From Sporomusa silvacetica DSM 10669 (lineage in GTDB: Bacteria > Bacillota > Negativicutes > Sporomusales > Sporomusaceae): DNA of 64,000 nucleotides. The stretch spans positions 47,328 to 111,327 of the forward strand of contig NZ_LSLK01000076.1 in the NCBI RefSeq assembly GCF_002257705.1, read 5' to 3'. Made by a program: the position numbers and the translations under genes. The notes below the pieces were generated by a model. That model made no database searches, was not told where the DNA came from, and saw only the letters and a list, made by a program, of their open reading frames with translations. Below are positions 1 through 8,720 of this stretch, piece after piece (position 1 is the first letter of the stretch; each line of letters starts with the position of its first letter).

Positions 1-1
1 G

Positions 2-76
2 CAGGAATTAACGGTTGCCGGAAAGAAAATTACCCTAGTAGATTATGACTGTTTAGATATCGGGAGAATGAAATGA
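2..76 (+). CDS. 3' end of an unidentified gene (partial)
   Basis: An open frame runs in from the left edge and stops at TGA 74-76. Its last 24 residues end in DCLDIGRMK. The stop overlaps the ATG of the next gene (ATGA, 73-76), the usual sign of translational coupling, so the two probably share an operon. Too little is present to name a family. Confidence 0.5.
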   Translation, partial: QELTVAGKKITLVDYDCLDIGRMK

Positions 77-519
77 AGAAACTCGTTATTTGGATACTTG
101 TTTTATGGATAGCAATACTTCTGGGCTACGGAATCAAATCTTTTTATTTTCCTACTCCTGTTGAAACGCCAAGTACAGAGACAATCACTCCCCCCCACGC
201 TCCTCCTGCCAAAGACATAACTACTGAACAAGAACAAAAGCCTACACCACCAACTTATCAAGAGGAAAGCACAGAGGAAAGGCAATTTAATTCGCAGCGT
301 ATTTCGACCGAAAAAATACTACCACCAGAGAATAAACCCGTAGATTTATCCAGCCAAACAATGTCAATCAAAAAAGAAGAAAAAAATAGTCTTGAAATTA
401 TGCCTGGTGTCAAAGTAAAAGGCGGCGGTGTTGATATTAGCTTAGATAAAGAAAACACAAGTACGCTTGAGCTAAGGCCAAATAGTCAGAATCAAGTACT
501 GCTTCGGCAAAAATTTTAG
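73..519 (+). CDS. Hypothetical membrane-anchored, proline-rich protein
   Basis: A 148-residue protein with one hydrophobic helix at about residues 4-22 (ILVLWIAILLGYG), followed by a Pro/Thr/Glu-rich segment (about 28-100) that looks unstructured, then a short C-terminal part with alternating Gly and hydrophobic residues (MPGVKVKGGGVDISL). The topology suggests a protein tethered to the inner membrane with its bulk outside the cytoplasm. It is coupled by ATGA overlap to the partial gene before it. I do not recognise a family and assign no function. The next gene is on the other strand, so this ends its operon. Confidence 0.6.
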   Translation: MKKLVIWILVLWIAILLGYGIKSFYFPTPVETPSTETITPPHAPPAKDITTEQEQKPTPPTYQEESTEERQFNSQRISTEKILPPENKPVDLSSQTMSIKKEEKNSLEIMPGVKVKGGGVDISLDKENTSTLELRPNSQNQVLLRQKF

Positions 520-567
520 CTATACAGCAGGATTGCACCTTGAGTTCCTTTCTATAGCATGCCAATA

Positions 568-1806
568 TTAAAATATGAAACCAATGTCATCTAAACGTCG
601 CGCAATTTCAGAAATGATCCGTTCTTCTTCCTTTTCATCCCTTGCCTCAAAGGTAACGGAAAGCCTAATGTATGCCCCGGCGTCATCCCATGGGACAACT
701 GAAATTAGTGTTTCTTCAAGTAAGAACTCGGAAAAGTCTTCTGCTGACGTGAAGCATCTTCCGCTTTTGGTTCTTTGGGGAATACCTACATATAAGTAAA
801 ATGATGCTTTAGGTTTAGTGACTGTGAACCCAATACGTTTTAATGCATTTACCAACATAGTATGACGGCGAGAATATTTCAAAGCTGTTTTTTTCGTTAT
901 TTCAGGATGCTGCAAACAATAAACGCCAGCCTTTTGAATAGCTGCAAACTGACCAGAATCATTGTCATCTTTTACGGTTGCAAATCCTTTCACTACTAAT
1001 TCATTACCACACACAAATGCCAAACGCCACCCAGTCATGTTAAATGCTTTGGATAACGAGTGAATCTCTATCCCAACATCTTTAGCGCCCTCAACTGACA
1101 AAAAGCTAAGCGGGTGCTGTCCCTCAAAAGTAAGTGCCGCGTAAGCAGCGTCTGATACGACAATGATCTTATTTTCCTTGGCAAACTGTACGACTTTCTC
1201 AAAAAACTTCTTAGTCGCAGTAGCTCCGGTTGGATTGTTAGGATAGTTAATATACAACAATTTAGCTTTATGGCGCTGCTTAGAAGTCAAGTAGTCCAAT
1301 TTAGGTAAATAACTATTTTCAGCTAAGAGTGGTAAATTAACCACCTCTCCTCCTAAAGCTTTGGTCATAGTCCCCATAACAGGATAACCGGGTACAGTCA
1401 TAATAGTAATATCACCCGGATTAATAAAGGCCAACGGCAAAAGTGCCAAAATCGACTTCGAACCAATTCCGTGATTTACTTCCTTAATTGAATTAAGGTC
1501 ATAAACTTGATAAACTTTTTCCATATAATGAACAGCAGCATCCTTAAATACTTGTATACCATTATCGGCATATCCCCTATTTTCTCTCAGCTTAGCTTGT
1601 TCGTATAAGACTTCTATAACTTCCTTCTCCGCCATCCAGTCTGGTTCACCAACCCCAAGATCAATTAATTCCACATTGGGGTTGTTTTTACACGCCTCCC
1701 TTTTAGCTCTTTTAATTTTTTCAAATTTATATAGAACTGTATCATTCCCGAATTCATTTCCCCCAATTCGCTCTGCAAATAATTGCTGAATAAAAGTTTT
1801 AGTCAT
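568..1806 (-). CDS. dapL: LL-diaminopimelate aminotransferase-like PLP enzyme
   Basis: A 412-residue fold-type I aminotransferase. Visible PLP motifs are NYPNNPTG (187-194), the Asp/Tyr of SDAAY (about 219) and the Schiff-base lysine in SLSKAFNMTGWR (Lys253). The N-terminal segment with LGVGEPD and the overall length match the DapL family, which converts tetrahydrodipicolinate to LL-diaminopimelate in one step using glutamate, for lysine and peptidoglycan synthesis. Related class I aminotransferases share these motifs, so the substrate is inferred from overall similarity. A MarR gene lies about 100 bp upstream on the same strand and may be cotranscribed. No other lysine-pathway gene is nearby, which lowers certainty about the exact role. 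Confidence 0.75.
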   Translation of the reverse strand: MTKTFIQQLFAERIGGNEFGNDTVLYKFEKIKRAKREACKNNPNVELIDLGVGEPDWMAEKEVIEVLYEQAKLRENRGYADNGIQVFKDAAVHYMEKVYQVYDLNSIKEVNHGIGSKSILALLPLAFINPGDITIMTVPGYPVMGTMTKALGGEVVNLPLLAENSYLPKLDYLTSKQRHKAKLLYINYPNNPTGATATKKFFEKVVQFAKENKIIVVSDAAYAALTFEGQHPLSFLSVEGAKDVGIEIHSLSKAFNMTGWRLAFVCGNELVVKGFATVKDDNDSGQFAAIQKAGVYCLQHPEITKKTALKYSRRHTMLVNALKRIGFTVTKPKASFYLYVGIPQRTKSGRCFTSAEDFSEFLLEETLISVVPWDDAGAYIRLSVTFEARDEKEEERIISEIARRLDDIGFIF

Positions 1807-1908
1807 ACTAATCCCCTTCTCTTTTTTATATCTTATAGCTCATTTCGCTACTCTATTCCGGTAAGCAAACGCACATGTATTATGTAAATATTCAGCCCAA
1901 CAAAAATC

Positions 1909-2334
1909 TTAGCCTTTTTGAGCTTTTTCTAAAGCATTTACAAGCAATTCTACTGCACTCATGACTTCGCGAACATGACCACGCGGCAAGTTTGCTATGA
2001 CATCCTTATAATAATTCGCAATACTTTTCTGCAATTGTTGAGCAATCTCTTTACCGTTCTCCGTAAGAATAGCTTCTACAACCCTTTTATCATATACAGA
2101 TCTTTTGCGAAGAATAAGCTCATCCCGAACTAAATTATTCATAATTCTAGTTATAGTGCTAATTTCAAGGCGCATTTTTTCACTAATTTCATTAATAGAA
2201 AGCGTTTGATGTTTATATATTTCCAACAATATATAGCATTGAGAACTGGTAAAACCATGCATTCTAATTTGTTTCTTTTCTAACATTTGGAATGTCCGAA
2301 CTGCCTTTTGCAGCAATATACCAATATCATCCAA
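1909..2334 (-). CDS. MarR-family transcriptional regulator
   Basis: A 141-residue winged-helix protein. The central part (about 25-100) has the MarR pattern: helix, recognition helix (LSINEISEKMRLEISTIT), then a basic wing with DKR (KRSVYDKRVVEAILTENG). Helical ends would form the dimer interface. The start is unclear: the frame opens with TTG at 2334 and no clean ATG with a ribosome site exists, so a slightly longer product is possible. It lies upstream of the aminotransferase gene on the same strand. Its ligand and targets cannot be read from sequence; autoregulation is usual in the family. Confidence 0.75.
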   Translation of the reverse strand: MDDIGILLQKAVRTFQMLEKKQIRMHGFTSSQCYILLEIYKHQTLSINEISEKMRLEISTITRIMNNLVRDELILRKRSVYDKRVVEAILTENGKEIAQQLQKSIANYYKDVIANLPRGHVREVMSAVELLVNALEKAQKG

Positions 2335-2458
2335 ACACCTATTATATTTTTCTTCTTCACTAACTATATTCTTTCACTCCCATCGCTTTATATTTATTTG
2401 TATCATACAAATAATATTTTGTCAATTATGTCCAATCAATTTCAAACCGACACTCCGC

Positions 2459-2511
2459 ATAAGATAAGACTTGGCTTCTGCCAAGTCCCTTTGGGCTTTC
2501 CCTCTGGATAA
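2459..2511 (+). repeat. Palindromic intergenic repeat, copy R1 (shortened)
   Basis: Starts ATAAGATAAG, carries the ACTTGGC/GCCAAGT hairpin and ends CTCTGGATAAG, but lacks the central TTAGTCGTTC block of full copies. It lies between marR and the downstream end of the ABC ATPase gene. Same orientation as every other copy in the window. Confidence 0.75.
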
Positions 2512-2558
2512 GAAAAGACCTCCTATAGCAGATATTGCATAGGAGGTCTTTAATCTTA

Positions 2559-3329
2559 TTAGGCAAGTCCATTCGTAACACGTGAAAGAAATGCTTTCGT
2601 CCGCGCATCTTTGGGATGATTAAAAATGACATCTGGTGTATCATCTTCGACAATGACACCATCTTCGACATAAATGATTCGGGAAGCAACTTCGCGAGCA
2701 AAGGCAATTTCATGAGTGACAATCAACATGGTTAAACCGTCCTTAGCCAATTCACGCATAACAGCTAATACTTCACCAACCATTTGCGTATCCAGCGCCG
2801 AAGTCGGTTCGTCCATTAGCAAGACCTGTGGCTGGATAGCAAGCGCGCGAGCAATCGCTACTCTTTGCTTTTGTCCGCCTGATAACTGATGCGGCTTAGC
2901 ATTGATATATTGCGCCATGCCGACTTTCTCTAAAAAGTGGAGCGAGGTTTTCTTAGCTGTTGCCTTATCCTGTTTTAACACCTTTACTAATCCTACCATG
3001 CAGTTCTCAAGCACAGACATATTATTAAACAGATTAAACTGTTGAAACACCATACCGACTTTTGTCCGATATAGCGTTAGTTTATCCTGTTCTTCCACTA
3101 CGTTTCGTTCATCGTGAATAATTTCGCCTGAGGTTGGTATTTCCAGCATGTTGATGCAGCGAAGCATCGTGGATTTGCCAGAGCCTGACGCACCAATAAT
3201 ACAAATAACATCACCCTGAAAAACGTCAAAGCTGATATCTTTGAGAATTTCACGCTTACCAAAATATTTAACTAAATTTTTAATTTTCAATATCTGCTGT
3301 GGTTCTATTGCGAACACTTTATTATCCAT
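2559..3329 (-). CDS. Polar amino acid ABC transporter ATP-binding protein (GlnQ/HisP type)
   Basis: A 256-residue ATPase with Walker A GASGSGKST (46-54), signature LSGGQKQR, Walker B VLLMDEPTSALD and a switch His in VTHE. It energises uptake of an amino acid with the adjacent permease and lipoprotein. I place the start at the ATG at 3329, preceded by AAAGGCGAG, rather than 39 bases earlier, because that avoids running into the permease gene; the permease stop falls inside this ribosome site, so translation is probably coupled. The order lipoprotein, permease, ATPase on the minus strand is a standard operon. The transported amino acid is not evident. Confidence 0.92.
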   Translation of the reverse strand: MDNKVFAIEPQQILKIKNLVKYFGKREILKDISFDVFQGDVICIIGASGSGKSTMLRCINMLEIPTSGEIIHDERNVVEEQDKLTLYRTKVGMVFQQFNLFNNMSVLENCMVGLVKVLKQDKATAKKTSLHFLEKVGMAQYINAKPHQLSGGQKQRVAIARALAIQPQVLLMDEPTSALDTQMVGEVLAVMRELAKDGLTMLIVTHEIAFAREVASRIIYVEDGVIVEDDTPDVIFNHPKDARTKAFLSRVTNGLA

Positions 3330-3333
3330 ACTT

Positions 3334-4140
3334 CTAATTCTCGCCTTTCTTTGGAGTAAATGGTCCACATGGATCAGCTAATGGATCATGCGTAACTAAT
3401 AAATAATTATCAGGCCCATCCATTCTCTTTTCTATCCATAATAGAAAGCGTGAAACCGCAAAGGTCATAATAAAATAAATCGCACAAGTAATAAAGAAAA
3501 CTTCAAAATATCGATAATAGGCCCCAGCGGCTGACTTAGATAAGAAGTATAACTCAGTTACGGAAATAACATTGAGTACCGAGGTATCTTTGATATTAAT
3601 AATCAGATTGTTACCAATTTGCGGCATAATATTACGCAAAGCTTGCGGTAAAATAACACAGGACATAATCTGAAAATGATTCATGCCAATCGCTTTTGCA
3701 GCTTCTTTTTGACCGACATCAATAGAAATAATGCCGCCGCGGACAGTCTCAGCCATATAGGCACCGGTGTTTACGGATACGACAATAAAGCCTGCTAACA
3801 GCGGTGACATATCGATATTGTAAACTTGCATCGAGCCATAGTATACCACCATCGCCTGTACAATCATGGGTGTACCGCGAAACAACTCAACATATGCTGC
3901 TAAGATGGCTCTGATACATCGATAGAATCCTCGTTTAACAAGTCCATCTTTAGGATTAATCGGGATAGTTTGTAAAATGCCTACGAATAACCCAATTACA
4001 CAACCAATTAAGGTACCACCAACAGCCAATAGCAGTGTAACTAAAGCCCCTTTTACAAAAAGTACACCATATTGCTGCAGAAGAAAATAAACCCACCCAA
4101 AAAAAGTTACCGGCATAGCACTTGTCATATTTCTTTCCAC
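3334..4140 (-). CDS. Polar amino acid ABC transporter permease
   Basis: A 268-residue HisM/GlnP-type permease with about five membrane helices. The cytoplasmic coupling loop is clear (EAAKAIGMNHFQIM..ILPQALRNIMPQIGNN), which is the EAA motif that contacts the ATPase. An N-terminal helix (LFVKGALVTLLLAVGGTLIG) matches family Pfam BPD_transp_1/HEQRo. It lies between the binding-protein gene, 416 bp upstream, and the ATPase gene immediately downstream. The upstream gap is filled by four tandem repeats, which could lower expression of permease and ATPase relative to the binding protein. Confidence 0.92.
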   Translation of the reverse strand: MERNMTSAMPVTFFGWVYFLLQQYGVLFVKGALVTLLLAVGGTLIGCVIGLFVGILQTIPINPKDGLVKRGFYRCIRAILAAYVELFRGTPMIVQAMVVYYGSMQVYNIDMSPLLAGFIVVSVNTGAYMAETVRGGIISIDVGQKEAAKAIGMNHFQIMSCVILPQALRNIMPQIGNNLIINIKDTSVLNVISVTELYFLSKSAAGAYYRYFEVFFITCAIYFIMTFAVSRFLLWIEKRMDGPDNYLLVTHDPLADPCGPFTPKKGEN

Positions 4141-4148
4141 CTTGATCG

Positions 4149-4514
4149 ATAAGATAAGACTTGGCTTGTGCCAAGTCCTTTAGGACGCCAGCAGAAGCCT
4201 TAGTCGTTCAATCCAGGGAAAGTTATACTTTCCATCTGGATAAGATAAGACTTGGCTTGTGCCAAGTCCTTTAGGACGACAGCAGAAACCTTAGTCGTTC
4301 AATCCAGGGAAAGTTATACTTTCCATCTGGATAAGATAAGACTTGGCTTATGCCAAGTCCTTTAGGACGCCAACAAAAGCCTTAGTCGTTCAATCCAGGG
4401 AAAGTTATACTTTCCATCTGGATAAGATAAGACTTGGCTTATGCCAAGTCCTTTAGGACGCCAACAAAAGCCTTAGTCGTTCAATCCAGGGAAAGTTATA
4501 CTTTCCATCTGGAT
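4149..4514 (+). repeat. Four tandem 91-bp palindromic repeat units (R2)
   Basis: The phrase AGACTTGGC recurs at 4157, 4248, 4339 and 4430, exactly 91 bp apart. Each unit holds a hairpin (ACTTGGC/GCCAAGT), a short GTCC-TTTA-GGAC palindrome, the block TTAGTCGTTC and a second hairpin (GGAAAGT/ACTTTCC flanked by CCAG/CTGG). The units are nearly identical; units 3 and 4 share variants (ATGCC, CAACAAAA) that set them apart from 1 and 2. The array fills the gap between the binding-protein and permease genes of one ABC operon. Confidence 0.95.
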
Positions 4515-4556
4515 AATAAATTTCAGGGATGGCGAATGCCATCCCATTAATACTAC

Positions 4557-5408
4557 TTATTGTTTTGCTAACGGTTGTTTCTTAATGGCTTCTTCCATCA
4601 ATTTGTTGCGATCCTCTTCGGTCATTGCAGACAGTGCCTTGTTTATTTTCGTCAATAGCTCGTTACTTTTCCCTTTAGCCACCGCAATACCCATTTCAAT
4701 TTCTTCCCGCTCGACCTTAAAGCCTTGTCCATCCTTGAAATCCAACATTACTAATTCTGGATTTGAAAAGACAGCAGCCATTGCAGTTGGCTTATCGGTA
4801 GCCAGAACTTCTACCTTGCCAGAAGTCAGTGCAACAATCATACCAGGAACATTATCAATCGCAGGTTGAATCTTCGCATCAGGAATTTGTTTTAGCAAAT
4901 CATACCAAACGGTATTAAGTTGTGATGTAGTAACAGCGCCTTTGAGGCCATCTAGATTCTTAGCACCAGCAAAAGAACTGTCTTTCTTCGTAAGAGCAAC
5001 AATATCGGCGTTATAATAGACAGAAGAAAAATCGACTGTTTCTTTACGCTTACTGGTAATACTCATTCCAGCGATAGCTGCATCAATCTTACCGGCATTT
5101 ACTGCAGGAGCTAAACCATCCCATTCAATCTTATGGATTTCCAGTTCAGCGCCCATAGATTCAGCAATCTTTTTAGCAATCATTACATCATAGCCCATAG
5201 CATATTCTTGACTGCCGTTGATTTTCACCGCTCCGTTATCAGCAGTAGTCTGGGTCCAGTTAAAAGGAGCATATCCACATTCCATACCAACCCTAAACAC
5301 CTTTTTGTCTGCTGCTTTTTGGTCGCCAGAGCACCCTGTCAGCATCGCACCAAATGCAAATATTGCTAAACAGAGTACAATCCTCAGCATCGTTTTGTAA
5401 TTTTTCAT
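4557..5408 (-). CDS. Amino acid ABC transporter substrate-binding lipoprotein
   Basis: A 283-residue type II periplasmic binding protein (SBP_bac_3 family). The N-terminus is a lipoprotein signal with lipobox LTGC at about residues 23-26, so the mature protein is anchored by a lipidated Cys. Family motifs include the opening FRVGMECGYAPFNW, YDVMIAKKIAESMG, WDGLAPAVNAGKIDAAIAGMSIT and VDFSSVYY. It delivers an amino acid to the permease/ATPase encoded downstream. I use ATG 5408; GTG 5414 is an alternative two codons earlier with a nearer AAGG. Ligand specificity is not evident. Confidence 0.9.
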   Translation of the reverse strand: MKNYKTMLRIVLCLAIFAFGAMLTGCSGDQKAADKKVFRVGMECGYAPFNWTQTTADNGAVKINGSQEYAMGYDVMIAKKIAESMGAELEIHKIEWDGLAPAVNAGKIDAAIAGMSITSKRKETVDFSSVYYNADIVALTKKDSSFAGAKNLDGLKGAVTTSQLNTVWYDLLKQIPDAKIQPAIDNVPGMIVALTSGKVEVLATDKPTAMAAVFSNPELVMLDFKDGQGFKVEREEIEMGIAVAKGKSNELLTKINKALSAMTEEDRNKLMEEAIKKQPLAKQ

Positions 5409-5526
5409 CCTCACTCAACCTTCCCTTACCCTATCATTATTAATGATAATTGTAGCAATACATAGGAATAAATGTCAAGCTGTATATACTTGCGGAAATG
5501 ATGTTCTTGTACTTGTCTCCATAGAA

Positions 5527-5572
5527 ATACCCTATAGGTTAGACTTATCTGGCAGTCTAACCTATAGGGTAT
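5527..5572. terminator. Perfect 19-bp inverted repeat, probable bidirectional terminator
   Basis: Arms 5527-5545 and 5554-5572 are perfectly complementary (ATACCCTATAGGTTAGACT and its complement) around an 8-base loop, followed by an AT-rich tail. It lies downstream of the alcohol dehydrogenase gene on the minus strand and upstream of the ABC operon. Confidence 0.75.
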
Positions 5573-5604
5573 ATTTTAAATTACATTATTCAACCAATTA
5601 CAGC

Positions 5605-6771
5605 TTACATCGCGGCCTTATAGATACCAATTATTTCATCAAGAGTAGCCGTACGTGGATTAAATAGGCTGCAAATATCTTTTAATGCGTTTCCGGCCAT
5701 AACCTCGAAATCCTTTTCGTTAGCCTTTAACTGCGCAAGGCCGGAAGGGATACCAATATCAGCAGATAATTTTTGAATAGCCGTTATCGCTTTATCAGCA
5801 GCGTCACGAACAGATAGACCTTCTATATTTTCACCCATTGCTATGGCAACATCAACAAAACGTTCTGGACAGGCAATGATATTATATGTTTCAACATGAG
5901 GCAGTAAAATAGCATTGCATACACCATGCGGTAGGTTGTATAAGCCGCCTAGTTGATGAGCCATAGCATGGACATATCCCAAACCGGCGTTGTTAAATGC
6001 CATTCCAGCTAAGTATTCGGCATAAGCCATTTTATCACGTGCCTCCATATTCTGACCATTGGCAACTGCATTTCGTAAATTAGTGGCGACAAGTTTGATG
6101 GCCATTAGAGCCGCTGAATCAGTTACCGGTGTAGCGGCAACTGAAACATATGCTTCAACTGCATGAGTTAATGCATCCATACCGGTCGCAGCAGTAAGAG
6201 CAGGCGGCATACCAACCATCAGTAAAGGGTCATTAATTGCAACATTGGGAGTAGTGTGCCAGTCAGCAATAGCCATTTTTACATGGTTAGAAGTATTGGT
6301 AATAACAGCAAATCGAGTCATCTCAGAAGCAGTACCGGCTGTAGTGTTTATGGCGATAAACGGCGGCATCGGCTTCTTAGACTTATCAAGACCTTCGAAG
6401 TCACGAATGTTTCCACCATTGGTAGCCAATAAGCCAATTCCCTTACCACAATCATGAGCACTACCGCCACCCAAGGTTAAAATGGTATCAGAGCCACTTT
6501 CCTGGTAACATTTTAAACCATCATGAACGTTTTTGTCGGTTGGGTTTGGTTCTGCTCCTGCAAAAATAGTAACCTTGATACCCTCCGCTTCCAGCATTGC
6601 CTTAATATCGTCGGCCATCCCACCTGGGCGACCTAGGTAAGCATCAGTAACAAGGAATACACTCGTACCACCAAGAGTTTTCACTTGTGCAGAAGCTTGT
6701 TTGTGTGCTCCTACTCCCATCAGGCTCACAGTAGGAATAAAATACCCGTAGACTTGCTCACCAATAGCCAT
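5605..6771 (-). CDS. Iron-containing (group III) alcohol dehydrogenase
   Basis: A 388-residue NAD(P)-dependent dehydrogenase. The Rossmann part has GGGSAHDCGKGIG (family motif GGGS), followed by NTTAGTASEMTRFAV. Metal ligands are the Asp/His of GMDALTHAVEAYVS and the His residues of HAMAHQLGG and NLPHGVCNA. The family interconverts alcohols and aldehydes or ketones (ethanol, butanol, 1,3-propanediol, methanol). A strong AGGAGG precedes the ATG. The gene is divergent from a sigma-54 activator and has a sigma-54 promoter, so it is probably switched on by that activator in response to an alcohol, aldehyde or acetoin-like signal. The exact substrate is unknown. Confidence 0.92.
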   Translation of the reverse strand: MAIGEQVYGYFIPTVSLMGVGAHKQASAQVKTLGGTSVFLVTDAYLGRPGGMADDIKAMLEAEGIKVTIFAGAEPNPTDKNVHDGLKCYQESGSDTILTLGGGSAHDCGKGIGLLATNGGNIRDFEGLDKSKKPMPPFIAINTTAGTASEMTRFAVITNTSNHVKMAIADWHTTPNVAINDPLLMVGMPPALTAATGMDALTHAVEAYVSVAATPVTDSAALMAIKLVATNLRNAVANGQNMEARDKMAYAEYLAGMAFNNAGLGYVHAMAHQLGGLYNLPHGVCNAILLPHVETYNIIACPERFVDVAIAMGENIEGLSVRDAADKAITAIQKLSADIGIPSGLAQLKANEKDFEVMAGNALKDICSLFNPRTATLDEIIGIYKAAM

Positions 6772-6822
6772 AAATAAATCCTCCTTAGGGCTAAGCCCAT
6801 TTCTTATCTTATGACTTATTGT

Positions 6823-6838
6823 AATGCAAGCATCATGC
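6823..6838 (-). promoter_or_regulatory. Sigma-54 promoter of the alcohol dehydrogenase gene
   Basis: Read on the minus strand this is TGGCATGATGCTTGCA. It has the invariant GG, 10 bases, then GC, and matches TGGCAC-N5-TTGCA closely. It lies about 50 bp upstream of the dehydrogenase start and faces it. The divergent neighbour encodes a sigma-54-dependent activator, which supports the assignment. Confidence 0.85.
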
Positions 6839-6953
6839 CAAAGTCAGATTAACGAATATTACAATGTAAAAGACCAATTTATCAATTAAATCCGTATTTA
6901 AAAAAAGGTTAATTATGAAATACGTGGAAAATATGTATCAGTGTAAGAACAGT

Positions 6954-6993
6954 GTCCGTGGACGTGTGTTTTATAAATGAAACACTATAGTGT
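6954..6993. promoter_or_regulatory. Possible activator-binding palindromes (UAS)
   Basis: Two small palindromes lie together: GTCC-GT-GGAC (6954-6963) and ACACTATAGTGT (6982-6993). They are 115-170 bp upstream of the sigma-54 promoter, a normal distance for an enhancer-type site, and just before the activator gene. Assignment rests on position and symmetry only. Confidence 0.35.
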
Positions 6994-7013
6994 ATAGCTG
7001 CCGGAGGTGGAAT

Positions 7014-8720
7014 ATGGCTAGCCTATTAAAAAATTTTATTCACGGAAATGATACCAGGGTAATAAATAAAGTCCCGCCGCCCATCTTCCAATCGTGGAAA
7101 AGATGCCGGGGACTAAATGTTAATCATGAACAGCTCTTTCAAGATGACATTTTGCAATCGAACAGACTGAACGAATTATTAGACAGTTCTGAACTACTGA
7201 TTCGTACTGCAAAGCCAATACTGCAACATATATTCAGTTTATTGCATACAGGTAAATATCAAATCATGCTCAGTAACAATGATGGATATATACTGGAAAC
7301 CCTTGGCGATCCCTCATTTGTTAACAAAACCGAAAAATTTTTTTTAACCCCTGGTGTTAACTGGCGGGAAAATTTAAAGGGTACAAATGGGATAGGTACC
7401 GTACTTATCGAGCAAACGCCTTTAGCTATTCCTGGTTGGACACACTATTCGCTGCCTGTTAGCTTTTTAGATTGTTGGGCTTCTCCTATTAGCTCCAGTG
7501 ACGGAAACTTAATTGGAGTACTTAATATTTCTGGCGAGGCCGGTGCTACGCATAAACATGTAATGGAGATAACCACCCTTGGAGCAGCTATGATTGAACA
7601 AAGCCTCGCAATCGCTGAAATGCAAGCAAGATTTAATCTTTCCAAGAGAGATCTAGATGCTTTAGGTAAAACCTTTATCAACAGCTTAGTACCTGTTGAT
7701 AAAGGTGATTCAATAAAGACAGACCAACAAAACTTCTTTGTACCGATTTCGTTTAATCAAACAGCAGGATGTGAAACTCAATGGCGTGGACGCAGTCCAA
7801 AAACTCATTCTATCCTTGATATCGCTATGCGCGCAACGCGGACAGACTCAACCGTTCTCATCCAAGGTGAAAGTGGTACTGGCAAAGAAATTATCGCTAG
7901 AACTATCCATAACTCCAGTACACGAAAGGAAAAGCCGTTTGTAACATTAAATTGTGCAGCAATTCCCCCTAACCTCGTAGAAAGTGAACTCTTTGGTTAC
8001 ACTGGCGGTGCATTTACAGGAGCAAAGCAGAGTGGACAACCGGGGAAATTTGAGCTAGCAAGTTCGGGAACGATATTCTTAGATGAAATTGGTGATATGC
8101 CATTTCCTGTTCAGGCTTCGCTGCTACGAGTCCTGCAACAAAAAGAGGTTTATCGGATTGGTGATAATAAGCGTCGAGTAATGGATGCCCGTGTTATTGC
8201 TGCAACGAATCAAGACCTGTGTCAGATGGTAAATCAAGGGAAATTTCGCTTAGATTTATATTATCGTCTGAAAGTCATTTTTATAGAAATTCCTCCACTT
8301 AGAGAACGAATTGAGGATATCTGGGATCTGGCACCCTATTTTGTTGAAAAACTCTGCAAAAAATTTGGCCTCCCGCGTATGGATATCAGTCCAGAGTTAT
8401 TTCACCATTTAGTTAATAATCAATGGCCAGGTAATGTACGGCAGTTAGAAAACTGTATCGAGAATATGATCGCTTTATCGACAGGCACATCAACATTAAC
8501 CATTGCAAACCTACCTATTGAATACACAACAAAATTTCAATGCTCAATCCCTAGTTTTGAAGATCAAATATCACATCAATCTGCTCAGCTTGAGAAGAAA
8601 CTGATTATTCAGGCATTAAAAGATGTTAACGGTAATATCGCTGCTGCAGCCCGAAAGCTAGGTATAGGCCGCACTACACTGTACCGCAAAATGAACAAAT
8701 TAGATATCGTATTTCCGTGA
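7014..8720 (+). CDS. Sigma-54-dependent transcriptional activator (AcoR type)
   Basis: A 568-residue enhancer-binding protein. The N-terminal 200 residues look like a GAF sensor domain (ENLKGTNGIGTVLIEQ..). The central AAA+ domain has Walker A GESGTGKE, the sigma-54 contact loop ESELFGYTGGAFTGA and the Walker B-like region GTIFLDEIGDMP. The C-terminus is a Fis-type HTH (IAAAARKLGIGRTTLYRKM). The start is the ATG at 7014 with GGAGGTGG; the frame extends eight codons further but without a ribosome site. The gene is divergent from the alcohol dehydrogenase, whose sigma-54 promoter it probably activates. Its last 21 bp overlap the end of the convergent methyltransferase gene. Confidence 0.92.
   Translation: MASLLKNFIHGNDTRVINKVPPPIFQSWKRCRGLNVNHEQLFQDDILQSNRLNELLDSSELLIRTAKPILQHIFSLLHTGKYQIMLSNNDGYILETLGDPSFVNKTEKFFLTPGVNWRENLKGTNGIGTVLIEQTPLAIPGWTHYSLPVSFLDCWASPISSSDGNLIGVLNISGEAGATHKHVMEITTLGAAMIEQSLAIAEMQARFNLSKRDLDALGKTFINSLVPVDKGDSIKTDQQNFFVPISFNQTAGCETQWRGRSPKTHSILDIAMRATRTDSTVLIQGESGTGKEIIARTIHNSSTRKEKPFVTLNCAAIPPNLVESELFGYTGGAFTGAKQSGQPGKFELASSGTIFLDEIGDMPFPVQASLLRVLQQKEVYRIGDNKRRVMDARVIAATNQDLCQMVNQGKFRLDLYYRLKVIFIEIPPLRERIEDIWDLAPYFVEKLCKKFGLPRMDISPELFHHLVNNQWPGNVRQLENCIENMIALSTGTSTLTIANLPIEYTTKFQCSIPSFEDQISHQSAQLEKKLIIQALKDVNGNIAAAARKLGIGRTTLYRKMNKLDIVFP

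Noticed and set aside
4149..4514. CRISPR array
   Set aside because: The four units are contiguous 91-bp copies without unique spacers, and no cas gene is present.
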